From Thauera sp. 28 (GTDB lineage Bacteria; Pseudomonadota; Gammaproteobacteria; Burkholderiales; Rhodocyclaceae), in NCBI RefSeq assembly GCF_000310145.2, contig NZ_AMXA01000006.1, forward strand, positions 103,269 to 167,268: a stretch of 64,000 bases of DNA. The letters are read 5' to 3'. The notes below the pieces were generated by a model. That model ran no database searches, had not been told where the DNA came from, and was given only the letters and a program-made list of their open reading frames with translations. Positions 8,742 to 20,413 of this stretch are shown in pieces. The position numbers and the translations under genes are program-made. Numbering within the stretch: position 1 is the stretch's first letter; every line of letters begins with the position of its first letter.

Positions 8742-9296
8742 ATGAGCATCTATGCCCTGGGCGATCGCAAGCCGCGTTTCGGAGCCGGCAGCTGGATCGC
8801 CCACAATGCCACGGTGATCGGCGCCGTGACCGCGGGCCGCAACGTCAACATCTGGTACAACGTCGTACTGCGCGGTGACAACGACCCGATCACCATCGGC
8901 GACGACACCAACATCCAGGACGGCTCGGTACTGCACAACGACGAGGGCGTACCGCTCACCATCGGCAGCGGCGTCACCGTTGGCCACATGGCGATGCTGC
9001 ACGGCTGCACCATCGGCGACGGCAGCCTGATCGGCATCAACGCCGTCATCCTCAACAAGGCGGTGATCGGGCGCAATTGCATCATCGGTGCCAATGCACT
9101 CATCCCCGAAGGCAAGGTCATTCCCGACCGCTCGCTCGTCGTCGGCTCACCCGGACGCGTGATCCGTACCCTGACCGACGCCGAAGTCGAGCATCTCGCC
9201 TGGAACGCCCAGCACTATGTCGATAACGCGCGTCTGTACGGACAAGCGCTGTGCGCGATCGACCCGGCCAGCGTGATTGCCCCGGCAACGCCCTGA
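8742..9296 (+). CDS. Gamma-class carbonic anhydrase family protein
   Basis: 184 aa left-handed beta-helix protein of hexapeptide repeats, e.g. ATVIGAVTAG, VNIWYNVVLRGD, ITIGDDTNIQDGSVLH, IGSGVTVGHMAMLHGC. The three zinc-ligand histidines are in place (H in VLHND, H in VGHMAMLHGC). Members of this YrdA/CaiE-like family are often weak or non-catalytic carbonic anhydrases. The ATG at 8742 was chosen because the protein family begins MxIYxLGDR. Confidence 0.92.
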   Translation: MSIYALGDRKPRFGAGSWIAHNATVIGAVTAGRNVNIWYNVVLRGDNDPITIGDDTNIQDGSVLHNDEGVPLTIGSGVTVGHMAMLHGCTIGDGSLIGINAVILNKAVIGRNCIIGANALIPEGKVIPDRSLVVGSPGRVIRTLTDAEVEHLAWNAQHYVDNARLYGQALCAIDPASVIAPATP

Positions 9297-9399
9297 AACG
9301 TCCTGGGGGCTGCAGGCTGCAGCGCAGCCTGACAGAATGCGTGCAACCGGCCGGCATCGTGCACGCCGGACTGACAATGCATCAGAAGGAGATTGCCTC

Positions 9400-10191
9400 A
9401 TGCGCCCCAGCCCCCTCTCCCCCAGCGGGCACATTGCCGCCCCTGCCCGCCCCGTAGCCGTTCGGCCTGCCAGCCTGCCCGAACTCGCACGCCTCGCTCT
9501 CGGCGGCCTGCTCGCAGCCACCCTGACGCTGGCAGGCACAGCAGCCCTCGCAAGTGAAGCGGACGGCGCAGGGCGCGCGCAGATCATCGAATTCTCGGCT
9601 GAGGCCAGCCAGCCCGCGGCCAACGACCTTGCGGTGGCAGTGCTGTACGCCGAGCACCACGGCCCAAACCCCGGCGCGGTGGCACGCGAGGTCAATCGCC
9701 ACATTGCCGCGGCCCTGCAGACCGCCAGCGCCCATGCCGACGTCACCAGCAAGTCGGGCAACGTGTCGACCTGGCCGGTCTACGCAAAGGACGGACAAGG
9801 CCGTATCGAGTCGTGGCGGATGCGCTCGGAGATCCATCTCGAGAGCCGTAATCTGGGGGCGATGTCAGAACTCGTCGGCACCCTTCAGGGCAGTCTTGCG
9901 CTCTCGCAGCTGAGCATGCAGCCCGCACCGGACACCCGCATGGCCGCGGTCGACGAGGCCACGGTGGCAGCCCTGCGTGCCTTCGAGCGCCGCGCCGCAC
10001 TGATCGCCAACAGCTTTGGCAAGCGCTACCGGATTGCAAGCCTGTCGATCGGCGACAGCGGCCACTACCCTCCGGTGATGCCACGCATGCGCGCCGCCGC
10101 GATGCTCGCCGACGCCGCGCCAGCACCGATGGAGGGCGGCGAGAGCCTCGTCTCGATCAACGTGAACGGAAAGATCGAGCTCCTCGACTGA
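9400..10191 (+). CDS. SIMPL (DUF541) domain periplasmic protein
   Basis: 263 aa. Residues ~28-52 form a signal peptide hydrophobic core (LALGGLLAATLTLAGTAALA) after an unusually long Arg/Pro-rich N-region. The body follows the SIMPL pattern: IIEFSAEASQPAANDLAVAV, STWPVYAKDGQGRIESWRM, a central SLSIGDSG and a final beta strand. SIMPL proteins are periplasmic or outer-membrane-associated and of unclear role. The ATG at 9400 has AAGGAG seven bases upstream. Confidence 0.88.
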   Translation: MRPSPLSPSGHIAAPARPVAVRPASLPELARLALGGLLAATLTLAGTAALASEADGAGRAQIIEFSAEASQPAANDLAVAVLYAEHHGPNPGAVAREVNRHIAAALQTASAHADVTSKSGNVSTWPVYAKDGQGRIESWRMRSEIHLESRNLGAMSELVGTLQGSLALSQLSMQPAPDTRMAAVDEATVAALRAFERRAALIANSFGKRYRIASLSIGDSGHYPPVMPRMRAAAMLADAAPAPMEGGESLVSINVNGKIELLD

Positions 10192-10246
10192 CGCATTCCG
10201 TGAACTGGGCTGGACCCGGTGCAAGGCTGTGGCGTATCTTTGCGCC

Positions 10247-10855
10247 ATGCACGCCACCTTGTCCCGCCCTGCATCGCGCCTGCGCGCTGCGACGCTAGCC
10301 GTCATGACCGTTGTCGCAGCCGCACTTGCAGGCTGCGGCACGGCCACCAAGCCGCCGCCCGCAGCCCAGGCTCCACAGCGGCCCAGCGTACCCGACGCAC
10401 GCTTCTTCACGCTCGCTGACGACGAACAGGCGCGCGAAATGGTCCTGTTCGCCCTTGGCCTGCTCGACACCGGCTACCAGTTCGGCGGACGCAATCCGGA
10501 AGCCGGTCTGGATTGCAGCGGCATGGTCGCCTACATCGTCGAGAACATCAGCGGCCATCGCCTGCCCCACAACGCGGCGCAGATCGCCGACAGCACCCGC
10601 CCCATCGCACTCGGTCAATTGCAGCCGGGCGACCTTGTTTTCTTCAACACCATGCAGCGCCGCCATTCGCACATGGGCGTCTACATCGGTGACGGGCGCT
10701 TCATCCATGCCCCCTCAAGCCGGGGCCGGGTACGGGTGGACAGAATGGACAACCGCTACTTCGCCGCGCGGGTGGACGGTGCGCGCACACTCGTCTCAGG
10801 GCCCGACCGCCTCGCCCGCAGCGACGCGCCGGCTTGCGCTGTGACCGGCTGCTGA
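10247..10855 (+). CDS. NlpC/P60 family peptidoglycan hydrolase lipoprotein
   Basis: 202 aa. Signal peptide with lipobox LAGC at residues ~27-30, then an NlpC/P60 domain: catalytic Cys in GLDCSGMVAY, catalytic His in RRHSHMGVYIGDGRFIHAP. These enzymes cleave D-Glu-meso-diaminopimelate bonds in peptidoglycan peptides. The ATG at 10247 gives a conventional lipoprotein signal; a GTG six codons earlier is possible but has no better ribosome site. Confidence 0.93.
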   Translation: MHATLSRPASRLRAATLAVMTVVAAALAGCGTATKPPPAAQAPQRPSVPDARFFTLADDEQAREMVLFALGLLDTGYQFGGRNPEAGLDCSGMVAYIVENISGHRLPHNAAQIADSTRPIALGQLQPGDLVFFNTMQRRHSHMGVYIGDGRFIHAPSSRGRVRVDRMDNRYFAARVDGARTLVSGPDRLARSDAPACAVTGC

Positions 10856-10879
10856 CGCACACCCGCTACACCGGGCGCA

Positions 10880-11152
10880 TCAGCGCCGCGGCGTGTGCAC
10901 GTAGATTTCGCCGGGCTTGGTCAGACCGAGTTCGAAGCGCGCACGCTCCTCGATCGCCTCGTTGCCCGACTTCAGGTCATTGACCTCGGCCTCGAGGCTG
11001 GCATTTCGCTGCTCGAGGCGCAGATTCTCCTCGCGCTGCGCTTGCAGCTGGCGATCGGTCTCCCAGACCTGCAGCCACCCTCCTTTGCCCAGCCACAGCG
11101 GATACTGAAGCAGGACCACGAGTGCGATCAGGATCAGGATCGGCCAGCGCAT
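10880..11152 (-). CDS. ftsB: Cell division protein FtsB
   Basis: 90 aa. One N-terminal membrane helix (ILILIALVVLLQYPLWL) is followed by a coiled coil (QLQAQREENLRLEQRNASLEAE) and the FtsB end pattern EERARFELGLTKPGEIY. FtsB acts with FtsL and FtsQ at the divisome. Position directly after eno matches many betaproteobacteria, though an intrinsic terminator separates them here. Confidence 0.95.
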   Translation of the reverse strand: MRWPILILIALVVLLQYPLWLGKGGWLQVWETDRQLQAQREENLRLEQRNASLEAEVNDLKSGNEAIEERARFELGLTKPGEIYVHTPRR

Positions 11153-11293
11153 CGGTAAAGGAGTCGGTAGGTCGGGAAGGAACGCACGATGGGCTGCGAG
11201 AACGGGGGCCGGAACGAATACCGGGATGGATGCAACATCGGGCGCATCGCGGCCGCTGCCGCAGGATGCGGGCGGCCGCGGCTGGCGCGCATG

Positions 11294-11319
11294 AAAAAGC
11301 CGGCGGACTCGCCGCCGGC
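11294..11319 (-). terminator. Intrinsic terminator after eno
   Basis: 8-bp stem GCCGGCGG/CCGCCGGC with a five-base loop, followed on the minus strand by TTTTT. It lies 17 bases beyond the eno stop. Confidence 0.85.
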
Positions 11320-11335
11320 ATCGTCAGCCACCTGC

Positions 11336-12673
<1,338 letters not shown>

Positions 12674-12775
12674 TCACGGGCTGAACATGCTGCCGCGCAA
12701 ACGGTGCCTCGTGGGCACCACCGCGCGATAGCCCGCATCAGCAAGTGCGATACCGCACGCCCTCCAGACCTGTTC

Positions 12776-13615
12776 TCAAAGAGCGGTTTCCAGGAAACCC
12801 TGGCGCTTGACCAGGGAATCGATGTCCTTCAGCACGCTGAGCAGTGCCTTCATCTTCGGCAGCGGCCACGCGTTGGGGCCATCGGACAAGGCCTTGGCCG
12901 GGTCCGGATGGGTCTCCATGAAAAGACCCGCCACGCCCACCGCCACTGCGGCGCGCGCGAGCACCGGCACGAACTCGCGCTGGCCACCGGAAGCCGTTCC
13001 CTGCCCGCCGGGCAGTTGCACCGAGTGGGTGGCGTCGAACACGACCGGGCAGCCGGTGTCGCGCATGATGGCCAGCGAGCGCATGTCGGAGACCAGGTTG
13101 TTGTAACCGAAGGAGGCGCCGCGCTCGCACACCATGATGGTGTCTGCACCGCCATTGGCCTCGCGCGCCTTGTCGGCGACGTTCTTCATGTCGCCCGGGG
13201 CGAGAAACTGGCCCTTCTTGATATTCACCGGCTTGCCGCTGGCAGCCACGGCGTGGATGAAATCGGTCTGGCGGCACAGGAAGGCTGGCGTCTGCAGGAC
13301 GTCGACCACCGATGCAACGACCGGAATCTCCTCGATCGTGTGCACGTCGGTCAACACCGGCAGGCCGAGCTGCTTCTTGACCGCTTCGAGCATCTTCAGG
13401 CCGGCGTCCATGCCGTGGCCGCGGAAGCTCTTGCCCGAGCTGCGGTTGGCCTTGTCGTAGGACGCCTTGAAGATGTAGGGAATGCCCAACTCGCCACAGA
13501 TCTCCTTCATATGGCCGGCGATGTCCAGGCACATCTGCTCGGACTCGGCCACGCAGGGGCCGGAGATCAGGAACACCGGCTTGTCGAGCCCGACTTCGAA
13601 ACCGCAGAGGTTCAT
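12776..13615 (-). CDS. kdsA: 3-deoxy-D-manno-octulosonate 8-phosphate synthase
   Basis: 279 aa. Condenses phosphoenolpyruvate and arabinose-5-phosphate on the way to Kdo and lipopolysaccharide. Features: [66 protein letters not shown]. The start [11 protein letters not shown] at 13615 sits 11 bases after pyrG; a longer open frame upstream merely runs out of frame through pyrG. Confidence 0.97.
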   Translation of the reverse strand: MNLCGFEVGLDKPVFLISGPCVAESEQMCLDIAGHMKEICGELGIPYIFKASYDKANRSSGKSFRGHGMDAGLKMLEAVKKQLGLPVLTDVHTIEEIPVVASVVDVLQTPAFLCRQTDFIHAVAASGKPVNIKKGQFLAPGDMKNVADKAREANGGADTIMVCERGASFGYNNLVSDMRSLAIMRDTGCPVVFDATHSVQLPGGQGTASGGQREFVPVLARAAVAVGVAGLFMETHPDPAKALSDGPNAWPLPKMKALLSVLKDIDSLVKRQGFLETAL

Positions 13616-13626
13616 GCTTCGCTCCT

Positions 13627-15315
<1,689 letters not shown>

Positions 15316-15390
15316 TCAGCAGGCGGCGCACTCGACAGGGGACAATCGCACGAAGCACTGCTTGCAGGTCGGGGCGTGCAGCAGCACCGC

Positions 15391-15418
15391 GCCACCGGCC
15401 GCATGCGCGGCCGGTGGC
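15391..15418 (-). terminator. Strong hairpin after the NAD-GDH gene
   Basis: Perfect 12-bp stem (GCCACCGGCCGC and its complement) with the tetraloop ATGC, 7 bases beyond the glutamate dehydrogenase stop and 127 bases before the pyrG start. There is no T tract, so it may act as a transcript-end stabiliser or a non-canonical terminator. Confidence 0.55.
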
Positions 15419-15424
15419 CTCCGA

Positions 15425-18400
15425 TCAGCTCATGCCACGCAACTCGCGCAGCAACACCGACAACATGGCCATGTCGATGCTGGGTGCGGCGTGCACCTCG
15501 GCGACCAGGTGGCGGTAGCGCTCGAGCGGGATTGCGTTCTTGGCCTGCCAGGCGGCGATGATCGTGGCAACCTCCTGCTCATCGGGGGCGAGCCGCAGCG
15601 CGTCGCTGGCCAGCGCACGCGCGAGCGCGGAAAGATCACCGCGCAAGGCCCCGCGCGCCAGGGTCTGCCAGCGTGTATCGGCATTGAGGGCCGAGATCTG
15701 CCCCCCCAGCCAGTGCAGATCCAGCGCTCCACCCAGGCCGAAATACACCCGCGCCACCACCGCCTCCTCGCGTCCACTCTCGACCGCGACCTCGACCAGG
15801 TCCAGTGCCGAGTAGAGTTCGTCGAGCGCAGCGACACGGCAGGCGAGATCCATGGGAACGCCCTGCTCCTGCTTGCGCTCGATCGACGCCTCCAGCTCGC
15901 TGCGGTAGGCGCTGCCGACGTAGCCGGCCAGCCCGCCGGCGAGCGTCGCCACGCCCGGCGAGAAGTGCGCCAGCGTCGCCTGCAGATCGACCAGCCACTG
16001 GCGATGGCGCAGGAACCAGAGCGTGCCGCGCTGAACCAGGCGCTCGGACTCGTTGATCAGCTCGATCTGCACCGTGTTGGGGATGCGATTGTCCAGCGCC
16101 TCTATATCGCTCCACAGCGTGACCAGGCCGAACACCTCCCGCGTCGCCATGTAGGCACGCACGATGTCGGGCGCGCAAGCGCCCAGCTCGGCCTTGAGCC
16201 GGCTGACGAAGGTCGGTCCGACACGATTGATCATGCTGTTGACGACGTGCGTCGAGATGATCTCGCGCCGCAGCGGGTGGGCCTGGATCTGCGCACCGAA
16301 GCGCTCACGCAGCGGCACGGGGAAGTAGCGTTCGAGCGCGGTACGGATGTACGGATCCTCGGGCACGTCGGAGGCGAGCACCTCGTCGTAGAGCTCGATC
16401 TTGCTGTAAGCCAGCAGCACCGCCAGCTCGGGCGTGACCAGGCCGATGCGGTTGGCCTTGCGCTCCTGCAGCGCCTCATCCATGGGCAGGAACTCGAGCT
16501 TGCGGTTGAGCCTGCCGGCGTGGCTCAGGCGGCGCATGAAGTCCGCCTGTTCGTCGACCAGCGCCGCGCCACGGCTGCGCGTCACCGACAGGATCTGTGT
16601 CTGCGCGTAGTTGTCGCGCAGCACCAGCGCGGCGACCTCTTCGGTCATGTCGGCGAGCAACTGGTTACGCTGCTTGAGGGTGAGTTCGCCCTCGGCAACC
16701 ACGCCGCCGAGCAGGATCTTGATATTGACCTCGTGATCGGAGCAATCCACCCCGCCCGAGTTGTCGATGGCGTCGGTATTGACCCGCCCGCCACCGAGGG
16801 CGAACTCGATGCGGCCGAGCTGGGTCGCCCCCAGGTTACCGCCCTCACCGAAGACCTTGACGCGCAGATCGCCCCCGTTGACGCGTACCGCATCGTTGGC
16901 GCGGTCGCCGACCGACGCATCGGACTCGCTGGCAGCCTTGATGTAGGTGCCAATCCCGCCGTTGTAGAGCAGGTCGAGCGGTGCGCAGAGGATGGCGCGG
17001 ATGAGCTCGGTCGGGGTCAGGCTCTCGGCCTGCACGTCGAGCGCCGTGCGCATCTGCTCGGTGAGGCGGATCGACTTCGCGCTGCGCGGCCAGACACCGC
17101 CACCGGCCGAGATCAACGCCCTGTCGTAGTCGTCCCAGCTCGAGCGTGGCAGCGCAAACAGGCGTGCGCGCTCCTGCCAGCCCTGCGCGGGGTCGGGATC
17201 GGGGTCGATGAAGATGTGGCGATGATCGAAGGCGGCGACCAGGCGGATCTGCCGGGACAGCAGCATGCCGTTGCCGAACACGTCGCCCGACATGTCGCCG
17301 ATGCCGGCCACCGTGAACGGCTCCTCCTGGATGTTCCGCCCCATCTCGCGGAAGTGGCGCTTGACAGCCTCCCAGGCGCCGCGCGCGGTGATGCCCATCT
17401 TCTTGTGGTCGTAACCCACCGAGCCGCCGGAAGCGAAGGCATCGCCCAACCAGAAGCCGTATTCGGCCGCAACCTCGTTGGCGTAGTCGGAAAACGTGGC
17501 CGTACCCTTGTCGGCCGCGACCACCAGGTAAGGGTCATCCTCATCGTGGCGCACCACCTCGGCCGGCGGTACGACCTGGCCCTGCACCAGGTTGTCGGTG
17601 ACATCGAGCAGCCCGCGCAGGAAGTTGCGGTAGCAGGCCACCCCCTCGGCCACCAGCGCCTCCCGCCCACCCTCGGCCGGCGGGCACTTGACCACGAAGC
17701 CACCCTTGGACCCCACTGGCACGATCACCGCGTTCTTGACGATCTGCGCCTTGACCAAACCGAGGATCTCGGTGCGGAAGTCCTCCATGCGGTCCGACCA
17801 GCGCAGGCCGCCGCGCGCCACCTTGCCGCCACGCAGGTGCACGCCCTCGAAGCGGGGCGCGTACACGAAGATCTCGAACATCGGCAACGGCTGCGGCAGG
17901 TTGGGAATCCTGGCCGGCAACAGCTTGAACGCGGTGTAGGACTTGGGCTGCCCATCCGTGCCGCGCTGGAACCAGTTCGTGCGCAGCGTGGCCAGGATCA
18001 TCGCCAGAAACTGACGCAGGATACGGTCCTCATCGAGGTTGGCGACACTGGCCAGGCCGGTCTCGATGGCGGCGACCTGCGCAGCGCAGCGCTCATCCCG
18101 GTCAGCTGTCGCGACCGGGTCGAAGCGCATGCGGAACAACTCGAACAGGGCGCGTGCAAGTTGCGGATAGGCGGCAAGCGTCTGCTCCATGTAAGCGAGA
18201 CTGAAAGTGAATGCGGCCTGTCGCATGTACTTGGCGTAGGCCCTCAGCACGGCAACTTCACGCCACGACAGCCCGGCGAGCAGGACAAGGCGATTGAAGT
18301 CGTCGTTCTCGACCTCTCCCCGCCAGACGCGCAGGAAAGCGTCCTGGAACAGCGGGCGTACGACATGGATATCCAGGCGCTCGGCGCCAACGTAGTTAAG

Positions 18401-20248
18401 GCCGAAATCGTGCAGCCAGACCGTGCGCCCGTCCTGGCGTTCGATTTCGGACGGGCGCTCGTCCATCACCTTGACGCCCATGCGCTCGAGCATGGGCAGG
18501 CTCTGTGACAGCGGAACCGGACCGTCCAGGCGGTACAGGCGCAGGTTGAGGCGGCCTACCGGCGCCTCGAGCGGAACGTAGAGGTTGAGCCCGAGTGCAT
18601 CGCCGTCGGCCAGGGCCTCGACCTGCTCGATGTCGAACACTGCCATGCGCGGCGAGTAGTCCTCGCGGTATCCGGCCGGGAAGCCCGGACCGTAGCGGCG
18701 CATCAGTGCCAGCCCGCGCTCCTCGCCGCACTGTTCGACAAGCGCCTGCTGGAGCTCGTCCTCCCACCGCCTCGAGGCACGGATCAGGCGTTGCTCGAGC
18801 TCCCTGGTGTCAAAGGGCGGGATGATGCCGTCGGGGGTGCGCACCGTGATCAGGATGCGCGCCAGCGCCGAATCGGAGAACTGCACGTCGAACTCGGACG
18901 ACACGCCGTTGAAGGCCTCGGTGAGCACCGCCTGCATGCGCTTGCGCTGGTCGGTGTTGTAGTGCTCGCGCGGCACGTAGATCAGGCAGGACACATAGCG
19001 CGCGAAGGGGTCGCAACGCACGAACAGGCGGGTGCGCAGGCGCTCTCCCAGGCGCAGGATGCCCATTGCGTGGCTGTAGAGCTCGTCGGGCGAGATCTGG
19101 AACAGTTCGTCGCGCGGGTAGCGCTCGAGCAAGGTCATCAATGCCTTGGCCGCATGGCCGCCGGGTAGCAGGCCGGCACGCTCGAACACCGCGTCGATCT
19201 TGCGCCGCAGCAGCGGGATCTGCCGGGGGCTGCTGCTGTAGGCGGTGGACGCCAGCAGGCCGATGACCCGCCTCTCGCCCGTCACCCGCCCCTCGGCGTC
19301 GAAGGCCTTGATGCCGATGAAGTCGAGGTAACCCGGTCGATGCACGGTCGAGCGTGAGTTGGACTTGGTCAGTGTAAGCAGCTTGGGCAGGTGCGCCTGC
19401 GCGCGCAACTGTGGAGGCAGTGCGGCAAACGAGCGCGAGGCGCCTTCCTCGCCGTCTCCATGGAGCAGCCCCAGCCCCGAACCTGCCACCACATGCAGTT
19501 CATGGCCGTCGTCACCGCCTACGAGGCTGTAATCGCGGCACCCGAGAAGCACGAAGTTGTCCGCAGCGAGCCACTCGAGGAATGCACGCACCTCATCGAC
19601 CTCGGCAGCGTCCACGCTTGCCGGGCAAGCGGCCAGCCCGTCGATGATCTCGCCCAGGCGGCTACGCATCGCCGGCCAGTCGCCGACTGCAGCGCGGACG
19701 TCGGCCAGGACATGCTCCAAACCCTGCTGCAGCGCACTGAGGTCCGCCGGGTCGCTGCGCCGGTCCACCTCGAGGTGCATGATCGATTCCAGACATGCGC
19801 CCTCACCCTGCTCACCACGTTCGCGCACGTGCTGCAGTCGCCCCTGCGCATCGCGCTGGATGTTCATGACCGGATGAATGATGAGATGCAGCGTCAGCCC
19901 CTGGCGCGCCACCTCCATGGTGATCGAGTCCACCAGGAAGGGCATGTCCTCACCGACAATCTCGATTACCGTGTGCGGGCATTCCCAGCCCTGCTCATCG
20001 AGTCGCGGGTTCGATACCCGCACCCTGCTGCCCCCGGTGCGCTGGGAAATGAAGTGCCACTGGCTGAGCACCGCGCCGTAGAGGTCGGCGAGCGGCAGGT
20101 CCTCGAGATCGTCCGGATCCACCTGCGCAAAGAAGCGCGCCGCAAAGGTGCCTACCGCCGCGGCCTGATCCGCTGGCAGGCGGGCATCGATCTGCTCGAC
20201 GACCGCGTCGATCAATCCGCCCAGCCTGCTCTGCTCGCGCTTTTCCAT
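15425..20248 (-). CDS. gdhB: NAD-specific glutamate dehydrogenase, large (180-kDa) type
   Basis: 1607 aa from MEKREQSRLGG, matching the ~1600-residue bacterial GDH class (L-GDH180). It oxidises glutamate to 2-oxoglutarate and ammonia. The catalytic segment includes RGGLRWSDRMEDFRTE, KNAVIVPVGSKGGFV with the substrate Lys, IGDMSGDVFGNGML and GGIGTYIKA; long N-terminal regulatory and C-terminal helical domains flank it. The start at 20248 has GGGGGA upstream; an in-frame codon at 20290 is less likely. Confidence 0.95.
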   Translation of the reverse strand: MEKREQSRLGGLIDAVVEQIDARLPADQAAAVGTFAARFFAQVDPDDLEDLPLADLYGAVLSQWHFISQRTGGSRVRVSNPRLDEQGWECPHTVIEIVGEDMPFLVDSITMEVARQGLTLHLIIHPVMNIQRDAQGRLQHVRERGEQGEGACLESIMHLEVDRRSDPADLSALQQGLEHVLADVRAAVGDWPAMRSRLGEIIDGLAACPASVDAAEVDEVRAFLEWLAADNFVLLGCRDYSLVGGDDGHELHVVAGSGLGLLHGDGEEGASRSFAALPPQLRAQAHLPKLLTLTKSNSRSTVHRPGYLDFIGIKAFDAEGRVTGERRVIGLLASTAYSSSPRQIPLLRRKIDAVFERAGLLPGGHAAKALMTLLERYPRDELFQISPDELYSHAMGILRLGERLRTRLFVRCDPFARYVSCLIYVPREHYNTDQRKRMQAVLTEAFNGVSSEFDVQFSDSALARILITVRTPDGIIPPFDTRELEQRLIRASRRWEDELQQALVEQCGEERGLALMRRYGPGFPAGYREDYSPRMAVFDIEQVEALADGDALGLNLYVPLEAPVGRLNLRLYRLDGPVPLSQSLPMLERMGVKVMDERPSEIERQDGRTVWLHDFGLNYVGAERLDIHVVRPLFQDAFLRVWRGEVENDDFNRLVLLAGLSWREVAVLRAYAKYMRQAAFTFSLAYMEQTLAAYPQLARALFELFRMRFDPVATADRDERCAAQVAAIETGLASVANLDEDRILRQFLAMILATLRTNWFQRGTDGQPKSYTAFKLLPARIPNLPQPLPMFEIFVYAPRFEGVHLRGGKVARGGLRWSDRMEDFRTEILGLVKAQIVKNAVIVPVGSKGGFVVKCPPAEGGREALVAEGVACYRNFLRGLLDVTDNLVQGQVVPPAEVVRHDEDDPYLVVAADKGTATFSDYANEVAAEYGFWLGDAFASGGSVGYDHKKMGITARGAWEAVKRHFREMGRNIQEEPFTVAGIGDMSGDVFGNGMLLSRQIRLVAAFDHRHIFIDPDPDPAQGWQERARLFALPRSSWDDYDRALISAGGGVWPRSAKSIRLTEQMRTALDVQAESLTPTELIRAILCAPLDLLYNGGIGTYIKAASESDASVGDRANDAVRVNGGDLRVKVFGEGGNLGATQLGRIEFALGGGRVNTDAIDNSGGVDCSDHEVNIKILLGGVVAEGELTLKQRNQLLADMTEEVAALVLRDNYAQTQILSVTRSRGAALVDEQADFMRRLSHAGRLNRKLEFLPMDEALQERKANRIGLVTPELAVLLAYSKIELYDEVLASDVPEDPYIRTALERYFPVPLRERFGAQIQAHPLRREIISTHVVNSMINRVGPTFVSRLKAELGACAPDIVRAYMATREVFGLVTLWSDIEALDNRIPNTVQIELINESERLVQRGTLWFLRHRQWLVDLQATLAHFSPGVATLAGGLAGYVGSAYRSELEASIERKQEQGVPMDLACRVAALDELYSALDLVEVAVESGREEAVVARVYFGLGGALDLHWLGGQISALNADTRWQTLARGALRGDLSALARALASDALRLAPDEQEVATIIAAWQAKNAIPLERYRHLVAEVHAAPSIDMAMLSVLLRELRGMS

Positions 20249-20413
20249 GTCTATCCCCCCGCTCATTGGACTGGACGCAGCGAAGGCCATGGCCGGAGTA
20301 CAACGGCAGGCGTGCCGGTGTTCCGTTTCGCTGCGCCGTAGGACAAAGGCCGAGGCTATGCCAACGGAAGCAAAAGGTTAAGCCACGTTTTCCCTAGGTG
20401 GGAGACCTGCGGG

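Noticed and set aside
8650..8878. Perfect Shine-Dalgarno TAAGGAGGT followed by ATG 8663 and an open frame into the carbonic anhydrase gene
   Set aside because: It lies upstream of, and overlaps, a good TTGCAT-N16-TATGAT promoter and runs out of frame through a well-supported gene.
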